Positions 35,122 to 44,126 of a stretch of DNA of 64,000 bases are shown piece after piece (positions within the stretch are counted from its first letter, which is position 1; each line of letters starts with the position of its first letter). The stretch is from Sphingomonas lacusdianchii. GTDB lineage: Bacteria > Pseudomonadota > Alphaproteobacteria > Sphingomonadales > Sphingomonadaceae. The notes beneath the pieces were generated by a model. It was not told the DNA's origin, ran no database searches, and saw only the letters and a program-made list of their open reading frames with translations. The stretch is from assembly GCF_022664395.1 (NCBI RefSeq), contig NZ_JAKRET010000009.1:124001-188000 (forward strand), written 5' to 3'. A program made the position numbers and the translations under genes.

Positions 35122-37410
35122 ATGGGGCATTGGCTGGCCGAGCAGCGGACGGTGCAGGAAGCGGGGGTGCTGACGCGGTTCGACCCCGTTTACTGGACCG
35201 TCGATTTTCCAAGGCCGATGATGGCGTCGGTGGTGACGACCGCGCCGGATGCGCTGCGGGTCGACTGCGTCTTCTACCGGCGCGACGATCTGGCGGGGCT
35301 GATCTGGGCATCGGAGGACCGGCACGATCATCCGTTGCTGCGCTATGAAACGTCGCGCGATTATCGCGGCTGTTCGCTGCGGTTTCGCTGGCGGTCGGGT
35401 GGGGTGCGGGCGCTGGATGCGACGCATGGCCCCGTGCTGACGATCGAGGGGCGCGATGCCGGGGGTGTCGCACGGGCATGGTATGTGCGGTTGTGGAATT
35501 ATGCCACGGGCACGCCGGACGATGCCGTGATCGCGATCGATTTCGCGAATGTGGTCGGGGGCTACAAGCTACCCGACGATGCGGTGCCGGTCTGGGCGGG
35601 TGACGTCGACCGGATGTTCGTGTCGCTGGTGCCGCCCGATTATGATGGCGGTGCCGGGTTGCTTGGCGGTCCGGCGGAGGGCTGGGTCGAGCTGTCGGCG
35701 ATCCGGTGCGAGGGGCCGGGATCGGTGCTGACGGTCGGCGACGTGATCGTGCCCGAACATGGGCTGCGCATCGCCAGCGGCTATGACGACAGCTATCACC
35801 TGACGCCCGCGCGGTTGCTGCACAATGCGCTGCGGCTGGGGTATCGCGGGGCGCTGGTCCATTATGTGGGCATGAGCCATTATTTCCGGCTCGAGCGGTC
35901 GGGCGACGGGTTGTTCGTGTCGCGGGCCGGGGGCGTGCTGAATGCGCCGTGCGCGGCGTGGCATCGCGACTTTGCGGGGCGTGCCCGGACGCTGGGCTAT
36001 GATGTCATCTGGTCGCTCAGCTACGAATTGTTCGATGCGCATTGCTGGGGCGACTGGAAACAGCGGGCGAGCGATGGGTCGCCGGCGCTGACCGGATGGG
36101 TGCCGCCGTCGACGCTGCTGTCGCCGGCGCATTCGGGGGCGATGGCGTATCTGCAGGCGGTGGCCCGGGCGTTTGTCGGGATCGCGCGGGCGGCGGGCGG
36201 CAGGGCACGGTTTCAGGTTGGCGAGCCATGGTGGTGGGTGACGGCGGATCATCGCATCTGCCTGTATGATGCCGCAGCGAAGATGGCGTTGGGCGGCGAT
36301 CCGGTCGTCATCGACGATGTGCGCGGCGATCTGAATGCGGCCAAGCGGGCGTTGCTCGACCGGGCGGGGCAGGTGCTGGCGGCATCGACGGCGGCGCTGG
36401 TCGCGGTGGCAAGAAGTGCGGGGGCGGAGGAGGCGTTGCTGCTCGCCTATCTGCCGACGATCCTCGACGCGGCCAGTCCGCAGGTGAAGCGGGCCAATTT
36501 GCCGGTCGGCTGGGCGAAGCCGGCATTCGATGTGCTGCAATTGGAGGATTATGACTGGGCGGCGACCGGCAATGTCGGCGCGACCGCGCGCGGGGTGAGC
36601 GCGGCGGGGGTGCGGCTCGGCTATCCGGTCGGTGAGCAGCATTATTTCTCCGGGTTCGTGCTGCGCCCGGAAGATCGCGGGCAATGGCCGGCGATCGCGG
36701 CGGCGGCGGAGGTCGCGCGGGGGCGAGGTGTGGCGGAGACCTTCGTCTGGGCGCTGCCGCAGGTGCTGCGCGACGGGTTCACCTATTTTGAGGAGGAGGG
36801 GGCGATGGAGGCGTATGATGATGTGCGCTTTCCGCTGGCGCTGGGCGCGCAGGCGGAGGTGATGCCCGAGACGTCGACGGCGATCGCGGTGGCGGCGGGG
36901 GGCGCCGAGGCGCGCAATGTCGACTGGGCCGAGCCGCGCACCCGCTATGATGTCGGACCGGGGGTGCGGTCGGAGCGCGATGTGGCGGTGCTGCTGGAGT
37001 TTTTTCGGGCACGGCTGGGGCCGGCGCGGGCGTTCCGCTTGCAGGACCCGTTCGATCACGCGACCGGCGCGCCGCCGGCGTTCGGCGATGTCGCGATCGG
37101 GACCGGCGACGGGGTGACGACGCGGTTCGCGCTGGTGAAGCGATACGGTGCGATGGAGCGGCGGATCACGCGGCCGGTGGCGGGGAGCGTGCGGGTCGGC
37201 GTCGGGGGCACCGAAACGCAGGGCTTTGCGGTGGTCGCCGGGGGCTGGGTGCAACTGGATGTCGCGCCGGGCAAGGGCGTGGTGGTGACGGCGGGGTTCG
37301 CGTTCGATGTGCCGGTGCGCTTTGCCGAGGACCGGTTGCAGGTGACGCGCGCGACCTTTGGCGCGGGCAGTGCCGCCCGCGTGCCGCTGATCGAGGTGCG
37401 CGAGGCATGA
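35122..37410 (+). CDS. GTA distal tail protein (gp12) fused to a large N-terminal domain
   Basis: This protein is 762 residues. The last 193 or so (from FPLALGAQAEVMPETST...) are the DUF2460 distal-tail domain that makes up all of RcGTA gp12 (about 210 residues). The first 565 residues are extra: a beta-rich part (about 1-200) and then a part (about 210-560) with spaced motifs VIWSLSYELFD, FQVGEPWWW, VLQLEDYDW and ETFVWALPQVL, which read like strand ends of a TIM-barrel glycoside hydrolase. The start at 35122 is one base after the gp11 stop. A cell-wall or surface-sugar role is inferred. Confidence 0.85.
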   Translation: MGHWLAEQRTVQEAGVLTRFDPVYWTVDFPRPMMASVVTTAPDALRVDCVFYRRDDLAGLIWASEDRHDHPLLRYETSRDYRGCSLRFRWRSGGVRALDATHGPVLTIEGRDAGGVARAWYVRLWNYATGTPDDAVIAIDFANVVGGYKLPDDAVPVWAGDVDRMFVSLVPPDYDGGAGLLGGPAEGWVELSAIRCEGPGSVLTVGDVIVPEHGLRIASGYDDSYHLTPARLLHNALRLGYRGALVHYVGMSHYFRLERSGDGLFVSRAGGVLNAPCAAWHRDFAGRARTLGYDVIWSLSYELFDAHCWGDWKQRASDGSPALTGWVPPSTLLSPAHSGAMAYLQAVARAFVGIARAAGGRARFQVGEPWWWVTADHRICLYDAAAKMALGGDPVVIDDVRGDLNAAKRALLDRAGQVLAASTAALVAVARSAGAEEALLLAYLPTILDAASPQVKRANLPVGWAKPAFDVLQLEDYDWAATGNVGATARGVSAAGVRLGYPVGEQHYFSGFVLRPEDRGQWPAIAAAAEVARGRGVAETFVWALPQVLRDGFTYFEEEGAMEAYDDVRFPLALGAQAEVMPETSTAIAVAAGGAEARNVDWAEPRTRYDVGPGVRSERDVAVLLEFFRARLGPARAFRLQDPFDHATGAPPAFGDVAIGTGDGVTTRFALVKRYGAMERRITRPVAGSVRVGVGGTETQGFAVVAGGWVQLDVAPGKGVVVTAGFAFDVPVRFAEDRLQVTRATFGAGSAARVPLIEVREA

Positions 37411-38189
37411 GCGCGGTGACGACGCTGACCTGGTGCTGGCGGATCGACCGGCGCGACGGGGTGACGATCGGGCTGACCGCGCATGATCGCGATCTGGAGG
37501 TGGACGGGCTGACCTATCGCGCGGCGCCGGGGATGGTGCCGTCGGCGATCGTGCGCGACGATACGCTCGATACGGCGGTGATGGCGGTGGAGGGAGCGCT
37601 CTCGCATGGTGCGATCGGGGCAGGCGACCTATCGGCGGGGCGCTATGACGGGGCGCGGGTGGCGGTGTTCGCGGTCGACTGGGAAGCGCCGGGCGCGCCG
37701 GTGCCGGTCGCGACCGGGCGGATCGGCGGGGTCGAGACGCGGCGGGGGAGCTTTTCGGCGGAATTGCTGGGGGGCGAGGTGCGGCTGGACGCGCCGGTGG
37801 TCGAGACGACCTCGCCCGGCTGTCGCGCGACGCTGGGCGACCGTAGGTGCCGGGTGGCGATGGCACCGCGGCGGCGGATCGTGCGGGTCGTGGCGCAGGA
37901 TGGCGGGCGGCTGACGCTGGCGGCGGGCGCGCCGTTCGCGCGCGGTCGGCTGCGGTGGATCGGCGGGGCGAATGGCGGGCTTTCGGCGATGATCCTTGAT
38001 GCGGATGGCGAGGGCGTGACGCTGGAATTGCCGCCGCGCTTCGATGGTGTCGGAGCGCTGGTCGAATTGAGCGAGGGGTGCGACGGGACGCTTGACACCT
38101 GTCGCGAGCGGTTCGGCAATGTCGCGAATTTCCGGGGCGAGCCGTATCTGCCGGGGATCGACCTGCTGACGCGCTATCCGGGGGCATGA
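37407..38189 (+). CDS. GTA hub protein gp13 (DUF2163)
   Basis: This 260-residue protein has the DUF2163 fold: TLTWCWRIDRRDGVTIGLTAHDRDLEVDGLTYRAA at the start, and C-terminal GCDGTLDTCRERFGNVANFRGEPYLPG. Four conserved cysteines (SPGC, RRC, EGC, DTC) are likely iron-sulfur ligands, as in the RcGTA and lambda gpL hub proteins. ATG 37407 overlaps the gp12 stop. Confidence 0.92.
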   Translation: MSAVTTLTWCWRIDRRDGVTIGLTAHDRDLEVDGLTYRAAPGMVPSAIVRDDTLDTAVMAVEGALSHGAIGAGDLSAGRYDGARVAVFAVDWEAPGAPVPVATGRIGGVETRRGSFSAELLGGEVRLDAPVVETTSPGCRATLGDRRCRVAMAPRRRIVRVVAQDGGRLTLAAGAPFARGRLRWIGGANGGLSAMILDADGEGVTLELPPRFDGVGALVELSEGCDGTLDTCRERFGNVANFRGEPYLPGIDLLTRYPGA

Positions 38190-38545
38190 CTCCGGTCGAG
38201 CGGGCGCGCAGCGTCGTCGGCACGCGGTTCCGGCGGCAGGGGCGTGGGGGCGACGGGTTCGACTGTGTCGGGCTGGTCGGCTGGGCGCATGGCGTGGCGG
38301 TGCCGGCGGACTATCCGGGGCGGTGCGGCGATGCGGCGCGGGTCGCGGCGGTGCTGGCGGATGCCGGGTTCCGGCAGGTTGCCGCGGCGGCGGCGGGCGA
38401 TGTGCTGTTGCTGCGCAGTGGGCCGGGGCAGCTGCATCTGGGGCTGTCGACCGGCGCGGGGATCATCCACGCCGACGCGGTGGCGCGGCGGGTGGTCGAG
38501 CGGCGCGACGTGCCGTGGCCGGTCGTAAGTATCTGGCAGAAATAG
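38186..38545 (+). CDS. GTA gp14 NlpC/P60 cell-wall peptidase
   Basis: This 119-residue protein has the Cys-His-His layout of NlpC/P60 peptidases: FDCVGLVGW (nucleophile Cys-28), LHLGL and IIHADA. It is thought to cut peptidoglycan during particle attachment. Start overlaps the gp13 stop. Confidence 0.9.
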   Translation: MTPVERARSVVGTRFRRQGRGGDGFDCVGLVGWAHGVAVPADYPGRCGDAARVAAVLADAGFRQVAAAAAGDVLLLRSGPGQLHLGLSTGAGIIHADAVARRVVERRDVPWPVVSIWQK

Positions 38546-38554
38546 GAGAGCGTT

Positions 38555-40669
38555 ATGGCGACGGTAGTGCTGACCGTGGTGGGGGGCGCGATCGCCGGGC
38601 CGATCGGGGCGGCGGTCGGGGCGATGGCCGGGCGGGCGATCGACGACCAGCTCTTTGCCGGCCCGCCGCGCGAGGGGCCGCGGCTGCGCGAATTGCAGGT
38701 GCAGCTTTCCAGCTATGGCGCGGCGATCCCCAAGCTGTTCGGGGCGATGCGCGTGGCGGGGACGGTGATCTGGGCGACCGACCTGCGCGAGGCGACGACG
38801 ACCAGCGGCAAGGGGTCGTCGCGGGTGCGGCAGTACAGCTATTCGGCGTCGTTCGCCGTCGCGCTGTCGGCGCGGCCGATCCGGGGGATCGGACGGATCT
38901 GGGCAGAGGGGAAGCTGCTGCGGGGGGCTGCCGGCGACTGGAAGACGCGCACGGGGTTTCGCTGGTATCCCGGCGATGAGACGCAGGCGCCCGACCCGCT
39001 GATCGAGAGTATCGTCGGGATCGGCAACGCGCCGGCGCATCGCGGCATCGCCTATGCGGTGTTCGAGGATCTGGCGCTCGCCGATTTCGGCAACCGGATT
39101 CCGTCGCTGACCTTTGAGGTGATCGCCGACGACGCGCCGGTGGCGGTCGGGCGGATCGCGGAAGTGCTGGGCGAGGGTGCGATCCGGGCGGAAGGCCAGG
39201 GGCCGGCGCTGATCGGCTATGCGGCGAGCGGGGCCAGCGTGCGCGATGCGGTGGCGGCGCTGGTCGATCCGCTGGGCGGCTGGTATGCGCCCGATGGCGA
39301 CGGCACGGTGCTGCGGATCGGGAGCGGGGCGGCGCGGACGATCGTGGATGACGGGCCGGCGGGCGAGGCGCCCGCATGGCGGCGACCGCCGATGATGCCG
39401 AGCGACGTCGCCATCGCCTATCACGACATCGCGCGCGATTATCAGGCGGGGGTGCAGCAGGTGCTGCGGCCGGGCGGGGCGCGGCGGATGCTGCGGGTCG
39501 AGCTGCCGGCGGTGCTGGATGCGGCGGGGGCGGCGGCGATTGCCGGCGACCTCGCGGCGCGGGCGGTGCTGGCGGGGGAAGTGCGAACGGTCGTGCTCGA
39601 CTGGCGAACGATCGATATCACTGCCGGCGACCGGGTGGCGATCGCCGGTGAGGCCGGGCTGTGGCGGGTGCGCCGGACCCGGATCGAGGCGATGCGGATC
39701 ACGCTCGAACTGGTGCGGATCGCGGCGGCGACGCTGCCCGCGCCGGCGGCGGTCGGGCAGCCGCGACTGGCGGCCGATAGGGTCGCGGGCACGACGCGGC
39801 TGATACTGGTCGAACTGCCGGCGGAGGCGGGCGATGACGTGCCGGGCGTCGCGGCGGTGGCGGCGGGAACGCGCGATGGCTGGCGACGCGCGATGCTGTT
39901 GACCGGTGACGATGGCGGCGGCTGGACCGAGATCGGCGACAGCGCGGCACCGGGCGTGATCGGCACGGTGACGCTGCCCCCCGGCCCGGCAAGCACGCTG
40001 ATCGAGGATCGCAGCACCAGTATCGAAGTGACGTTGCTGCATGATGCGATGACGTTGACCGGGATCGACGGCCCAGCGCTGGAACGTGGCGGCAATGCGG
40101 CGCTGGTCGGCGATGAAATCCTCCAGTTCGCGCGGGCCGAGCGGATCGGTGCTGCCCGCTGGCGGCTGTCGCGATTGTGGCGCGGGCGGCGCGGGACGGC
40201 TGCGGCGATGGCGGGGCACCGGGCGGGCGAGGCGTTCGTACTGCTCGACCCTGCCACGCTGCGGCGAATCGAGGAGCCGGTGCCGACGGTCGGGCGGACG
40301 CTGACGGCGATGGCGGTGGGGATTGCCGCCGACGATGTCGCGACCGCGACGATCGTGCCGGCGGGGCCGGGGCTGGTGCCGCCGGCGCCGGTGCATCTGA
40401 CCGCCGAGCTGCGGGGCGGGATGCTGGAGTTACGCTGGATCCGTTGTGCGCGCGGCGTGGTAGCTTGGCGCGACGGGGCGGAGGTGCCGATCGGTGAGGA
40501 GCGCGAGGCGTATCGCGTGACGCTGGCCGACGGTCGCACGATCGAGGTCGCCGAGCCGGTGCTGCGGATCGCGCCGCCGACCGCGCCGCTGTCCATCGCG
40601 GTCCGCCAGATCGGGACCAATGGCGCATCGGCCGCCGCGACGACGACCTATCGACCGGAGACGAAGTGA
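38555..40669 (+). CDS. GTA gp15-type tail tip/host specificity protein, short form
   Basis: This 704-residue protein begins with the gp15 N-terminus: a Gly/Ala hydrophobic stretch (GGAIAGPIGAAVGAMAGRAIDDQLF), QLSSYGAAIPKLFGAMRVAGTVIWAT, RQYSYSASFAVALSARPI and GRIWAEGKLL. The middle and C-terminus match phage-tail hub domains (VAIAYHDIARDYQAGVQQV). RcGTA gp15 is, as I recall, about 1,300 residues and carries a TIM-barrel segment; that segment is missing here. AGGAGAGCGTT precedes ATG 38555. Confidence 0.9.
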   Translation: MATVVLTVVGGAIAGPIGAAVGAMAGRAIDDQLFAGPPREGPRLRELQVQLSSYGAAIPKLFGAMRVAGTVIWATDLREATTTSGKGSSRVRQYSYSASFAVALSARPIRGIGRIWAEGKLLRGAAGDWKTRTGFRWYPGDETQAPDPLIESIVGIGNAPAHRGIAYAVFEDLALADFGNRIPSLTFEVIADDAPVAVGRIAEVLGEGAIRAEGQGPALIGYAASGASVRDAVAALVDPLGGWYAPDGDGTVLRIGSGAARTIVDDGPAGEAPAWRRPPMMPSDVAIAYHDIARDYQAGVQQVLRPGGARRMLRVELPAVLDAAGAAAIAGDLAARAVLAGEVRTVVLDWRTIDITAGDRVAIAGEAGLWRVRRTRIEAMRITLELVRIAAATLPAPAAVGQPRLAADRVAGTTRLILVELPAEAGDDVPGVAAVAAGTRDGWRRAMLLTGDDGGGWTEIGDSAAPGVIGTVTLPPGPASTLIEDRSTSIEVTLLHDAMTLTGIDGPALERGGNAALVGDEILQFARAERIGAARWRLSRLWRGRRGTAAAMAGHRAGEAFVLLDPATLRRIEEPVPTVGRTLTAMAVGIAADDVATATIVPAGPGLVPPAPVHLTAELRGGMLELRWIRCARGVVAWRDGAEVPIGEEREAYRVTLADGRTIEVAEPVLRIAPPTAPLSIAVRQIGTNGASAAATTTYRPETK

Positions 40670-41169
40670 TGACCGAACAGACGAGCCGCCTGTCGCTGCC
40701 GCTGCTGCATGCCTCGCAGGCGCAAAAGGAAATGACGCATAACGAGGCGCTGACCCTGATCGACCTGCTGTTGCATGGATGCGTCGCCGGCGTTGCCGAG
40801 GACGTGCCGCCGGCGACCGCGTCGCCCGGTAGCTGCTGGATCGTCGGGCCGGCGCCGACCGGCGTCTGGGCGGGCAAGGCGCGGCACATTGCGGGCATGA
40901 CCGAGGGCGGATGGCGATTCGCGGCCCCGCGCGAAGGCATGCGGCTATGGTGGTCCGGCAGCGAAACGACCGTGGAGTTCCGCGGGGGCGCGTGGCGCGT
41001 CGGCGAGCTGCGCGGGGCCCGGTTGACCATCGACGGCGTGCAGGTGGTCGGCGCGCAACATACTGCGATTGCTGCCCCCGAGGGTGGATCGGTACGCGAC
41101 GAAGAGGCGCGAAAGACGCTCGCGACGATGCTGGCGGCACTGCGCGGGCATGGCCTGATCGCCAGCTGA
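40669..41169 (+). CDS. DUF2793 protein, probable tail-tip/fibre component
   Basis: This 166-residue protein starts MTEQTSRLSLPLLHASQAQKEMTHNEALTLIDLLLH, the hallmark of DUF2793, followed by a Trp-rich beta part (SCWIVGPAPTGVWAGKA, GGWRFAAPREGMRLWW). This domain often ends phage tail fibres and occurs last in GTA clusters of sphingomonads. ATG 40669 shares a base with the gp15 stop. Confidence 0.85.
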   Translation: MTEQTSRLSLPLLHASQAQKEMTHNEALTLIDLLLHGCVAGVAEDVPPATASPGSCWIVGPAPTGVWAGKARHIAGMTEGGWRFAAPREGMRLWWSGSETTVEFRGGAWRVGELRGARLTIDGVQVVGAQHTAIAAPEGGSVRDEEARKTLATMLAALRGHGLIAS

Positions 41170-41276
41170 ATCCGTGACAATCGTGCAACACCGCGAATTT
41201 TGTGCGCTTGCGCGGAAACTATCGCTTCGATACTTGGTTTGCGCTGTCCGTAGGACAACTGTGAAAGGGGACTAGA

Positions 41277-42398
41277 ATGCGGAAGCTTGCCGTCACTTTG
41301 GCGCTCGCGACCACTGCGCTCGCAACTCCCGCCCTCGCCCGCGACAACGCGTGGTATGTGGGTGTGGAAGGCGGCGCGATGATCGTCGAAGACATCGACT
41401 ATGATCTGACCACGCCGGCTGGTGGCGTCACCACCGTCGACAGCAACTATGGCTATGACGTCGGTGGCACCGTCGGTTACGATTTCGGTGCGCTCCGCAT
41501 CGAAACCGAAGTCGCTTACAAGAGCGCGACCGTCGACGAACTGCGCACCACCGGTTCGATCGCAACCGGCCCGACCACCGCGGTCGGCGCAGGCACCTAC
41601 AGCGGCGGCGGCCGCACCTCGGCGCTGTCGTTCATGGCGAATGCCCTGCTCGACTTCGGCGATGACGACGCGATCAGCGGCTTCGTCGGCGGCGGTGCCG
41701 GTGTCGCGCGCGTCAAGGCGCACGACTATCGCGTGAACAACAGCTTTGCTGCACTCGACGATTCGGACACCGTGTTCGCATGGCAGGCTCTGGCGGGTAT
41801 CCGCGCGCCGCTGAGCGAAAATGTCGACGTTTCGCTGAAGTATCGCTTCTTCAACGCCGATGACGTTCGCCTCGTGAACGTCCGTGGCGTCGGCTATGAC
41901 GGCCGTTTCCGGTCGCACAGCCTGCTCGGCGGTCTGACCTTCAACTTCGGTGCGCCGACCCCGCCGCCGCCGGCTCCGCTGCCGCCGGAACCGGTTGCTC
42001 CTACGCCGCCGGCGCCGGAACCGACCCCGCCGGCCCCGGTCGTGACCTGCACGCCTGGACCGTACATCGTGTTCTTCGAATGGGATAAGTCGGACGTCAC
42101 GCCGGAAGCGGCTGGCATTCTCGACAACGCCATCTCGAACTACCAGTCGTGCGGCAATGCCAACGTCATGCTGGCAGGCTTCACCGACCGTTCGGGTTCG
42201 GCCCAGTACAACGTCGGTCTGTCGCAGCGTCGCGCTGACGCGGTCCGTGCGTATATGGAAGGCCGCGGCATCTCGGGTGGCGTGATCTCGACCGAAGCGT
42301 TCGGCGAAGCCCGTCCGCGCGTCGAAACCGCCGACGGCGTCCGCGAACTGCAGAACCGTCGCGTGGAAATCACCTACGGTCCGGGTTCGGGCATGTAA
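41277..42398 (+). CDS. OmpA-family outer membrane protein
   Basis: This 373-residue protein has a signal peptide (residues 1-21, ending PALA), an eight-stranded beta-barrel (about 22-222), a Pro-rich linker (PTPPPPAPLPPEPVAPTPP...) and a C-terminal OmpA peptidoglycan-binding domain with YIVFFEWDKSDVTPEA and GFTDRSGSAQYNVGLSQRRADAVRAYM. Its codons are visibly more biased (CTG, CGT, GGT) than neighbours, which suggests high expression. AAAGGGG lies before ATG. A strong terminator follows. Confidence 0.95.
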   Translation: MRKLAVTLALATTALATPALARDNAWYVGVEGGAMIVEDIDYDLTTPAGGVTTVDSNYGYDVGGTVGYDFGALRIETEVAYKSATVDELRTTGSIATGPTTAVGAGTYSGGGRTSALSFMANALLDFGDDDAISGFVGGGAGVARVKAHDYRVNNSFAALDDSDTVFAWQALAGIRAPLSENVDVSLKYRFFNADDVRLVNVRGVGYDGRFRSHSLLGGLTFNFGAPTPPPPAPLPPEPVAPTPPAPEPTPPAPVVTCTPGPYIVFFEWDKSDVTPEAAGILDNAISNYQSCGNANVMLAGFTDRSGSAQYNVGLSQRRADAVRAYMEGRGISGGVISTEAFGEARPRVETADGVRELQNRRVEITYGPGSGM

Positions 42399-42429
42399 TT
42401 CAGCTTCTTTCGAAGCAGAATTTCCGGAA

Positions 42430-42457
42430 GGGAGGTCGGGCAACCGGCCTCCCTTTT
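42430..42457 (+). terminator. Rho-independent terminator of ompA
   Basis: GGGAGGTCGG and CCGGCCTCCC form a 10-bp stem (one G-T pair) around a GCAA loop, followed by TTTT. It starts 32 bases past the ompA stop. Confidence 0.9.
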
Positions 42458-42496
42458 CGTATGGGCAGAACAGGGTGCTCAGAACGGGGGGCGGAC

Positions 42497-43306
42497 ATGA
42501 ACGAGCGGGAGCACGCTTGCGCACCGAGCGCGGTGCCGGGCGGCTTGGTCGCCGACGTCGCAGGGTATCGATGGGCGCGCGACCGGGTGGGCGAGTCGGG
42601 CGGGGTGATCCATCGTTTGCATGGCAAGACGGGTGCGCCCGACCTGTTCCTGAAACACGGTGACGGCACGGTCGCCGGCGATATCGTCGACGAAATGGTG
42701 CGGTTGCGCTGGCTGACCGGCCGGATCGCCGTCCCGGCGCTGGTGCGGTGCGAGGTGAGCGCCGATACCGCGTGGCTGCTGACGAAGGCGTTGCCGGGGC
42801 GAACAGCGTGGCAGATTCTCGATGCCGAGCCCGAGCGGGGCGGCGAGGTTGTCGATGCGCTGGCCGATTTCCTGAAGTCGCTGCATGCTATTCCGGTCCG
42901 TCACTGTCCGTTCGACAGCGGGCATGAAGTTCGGACTGCGGCAGCGCGGGCGCGGATCGATGCGGGGCTGGTCGATACGGACGATTTCGACGCGGCCCGA
43001 CGGGGATGGAGTGCGGAACAGGTGTGGGATGCGATGCAGCGATTGCTGCCGCGCATGCCCGATCCGGTGGTGACGCATGGCGACTTCTCACTCGACAATC
43101 TGCTGATCGACGATGGTCGGGTCGTCGGCTGCATCGATCTGGGGCGCGTCGGAGTCGCCGATCGCTATCAGGATCTGGCGATCCTCGCCAACTGTCTCGA
43201 CGAGTTCGACGGCGATCTGACCCGGCGGATGTTCGAACGCTATGGTATCGCACAGCCTGACCGGCGGAAGGTCGACTTCCACCTGATGCTCGACGAATTC
43301 TTCTGA
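42497..43306 (+). CDS. APH(3')-type aminoglycoside phosphotransferase
   Basis: This 269-residue kinase matches APH(3') enzymes in length and motifs: VTHGDFSLDN with catalytic Asp-196 and Asn-201, and GCIDLGRVGVADRYQDLA with the metal-binding Asp-214. Such enzymes phosphorylate kanamycin/neomycin-type drugs at the 3' hydroxyl. Codon use and GC match the host, no mobile element flanks it and ompA is the neighbour, so it looks like an old resident gene. ATG 42497 gives the usual N-terminus. Actual drug resistance is not proven by sequence. Confidence 0.88.
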   Translation: MNEREHACAPSAVPGGLVADVAGYRWARDRVGESGGVIHRLHGKTGAPDLFLKHGDGTVAGDIVDEMVRLRWLTGRIAVPALVRCEVSADTAWLLTKALPGRTAWQILDAEPERGGEVVDALADFLKSLHAIPVRHCPFDSGHEVRTAAARARIDAGLVDTDDFDAARRGWSAEQVWDAMQRLLPRMPDPVVTHGDFSLDNLLIDDGRVVGCIDLGRVGVADRYQDLAILANCLDEFDGDLTRRMFERYGIAQPDRRKVDFHLMLDEFF

Positions 43307-43343
43307 GGTTAAAGCATTCGATCGGCCCCTAGCGGATCGGAAT

Positions 43344-44081
43344 TTACGCTGTGGTATCCCGGCCAAGGGCCGCGGCCAGCCAGTCGGGGCGAAGGGCATC
43401 GCCCAGATCGTCGACCTTGCGATGTTCGACCGCGAGGCCGAGGTCTTCGTATATCAGCCGGGTGCGCGGGCCGGGGGTTGTCCTCGGCACAACGACCAGC
43501 CGCCGGTTGACGGTCGAGCGATAATTCATCCGCGCGGTATTTTCCTGGCCGACATAGCAGCCCTTGGTGAAGCTGACCCCGTTCAGTTCGCGCGCATTGC
43601 ATTCGAGCCAGAGCGTCTGGCCATCGCCGAGTTCGGCGCGCCCCTCGGTCACGCCGTGGCGGAGGCGGTGTTCGGTCCAGCCCTCGGCACGATCGCCGGG
43701 CGCCGCCAGCCAGCGTTGGCCGAGCGCAGCCAGTCGGGGATCAGGAACGCCGTGCGTGCCGGTCGGCGACCAATGGACGGCGAGGTCGCTGCGCTCGATC
43801 GTTACCGCGCGCCGCAAGCGATACAGGGTCAGTCGCTTGGCGAGCGCGTCGGCGGCATCGGCCTCGCAATCGATCAGGATCGCGTCATCGTCCGCCCAGA
43901 GGATGAAGTCGAACAGCGCCTTGCCCTGCGCACTCAGCAGCGCCGCCCATTGCGGGGTGGCGGGCGTGACTGCCGCCATGTCCTGCGTCACCAGCCCCTG
44001 CAGAAAGGGGCGCGCTTCGTTGCCAGCGATGCGCAGGACGGCGCGGTCGGCGAGCCAGGTTCCGGGGGTGGTAACGGTCAT
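43344..44081 (-). CDS. YgfZ/GcvT-fold folate-binding protein
   Basis: This 245-residue protein helps assemble or repair iron-sulfur clusters with folate. The family signature is KGCYVGQENTARM (K-G-C-Y-x-G-Q-E). The N-terminal half has the GcvT-like fold (FLQGLVTQDM, LLSAQGKALFDFIL). ATG 44081 is chosen; TTG 44087 is possible. It is divergent from pyrC, with 45 bases between the starts. Confidence 0.9.
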   Translation of the reverse strand: MTVTTPGTWLADRAVLRIAGNEARPFLQGLVTQDMAAVTPATPQWAALLSAQGKALFDFILWADDDAILIDCEADAADALAKRLTLYRLRRAVTIERSDLAVHWSPTGTHGVPDPRLAALGQRWLAAPGDRAEGWTEHRLRHGVTEGRAELGDGQTLWLECNARELNGVSFTKGCYVGQENTARMNYRSTVNRRLVVVPRTTPGPRTRLIYEDLGLAVEHRKVDDLGDALRPDWLAAALGRDTTA

Positions 44082-44126
44082 GGTCAACAGGTAGGACGGC
44101 CCACCCCCTGGCTACAAGAGGCGGCA

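Larger units (their letters stand above)
25890..41169 (+). other. RcGTA-type gene transfer agent structural cluster
   Basis: Gene order follows the Rhodobacter capsulatus GTA: terminase small and large, portal, gp3.5-like, protease, capsid, gp6, small gene, gp8-like, gp9, gp10, gp10.1, gp11, gp12, gp13, gp14, gp15, then a DUF2793 protein. Most junctions are 4-base overlaps. No integrase, repressor, replication or lysis gene occurs, and flanks are housekeeping genes, which favours a domesticated GTA over a prophage. Differences from RcGTA: repeats and two extra genes split the operon, the capsid leader is short, and gp12 is much larger. Confidence 0.85.

Noticed and set aside
35569..38223. Very long minus-strand frame opposite gp12-gp14
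   Set aside because: Pro/Arg/Ser-rich shadow across three real genes; no start signal or motif.
25890..41169. Intact prophage
   Set aside because: No integrase, repressor, replication or lysis genes, and the order follows the RcGTA cluster; housekeeping genes lie directly on both sides.
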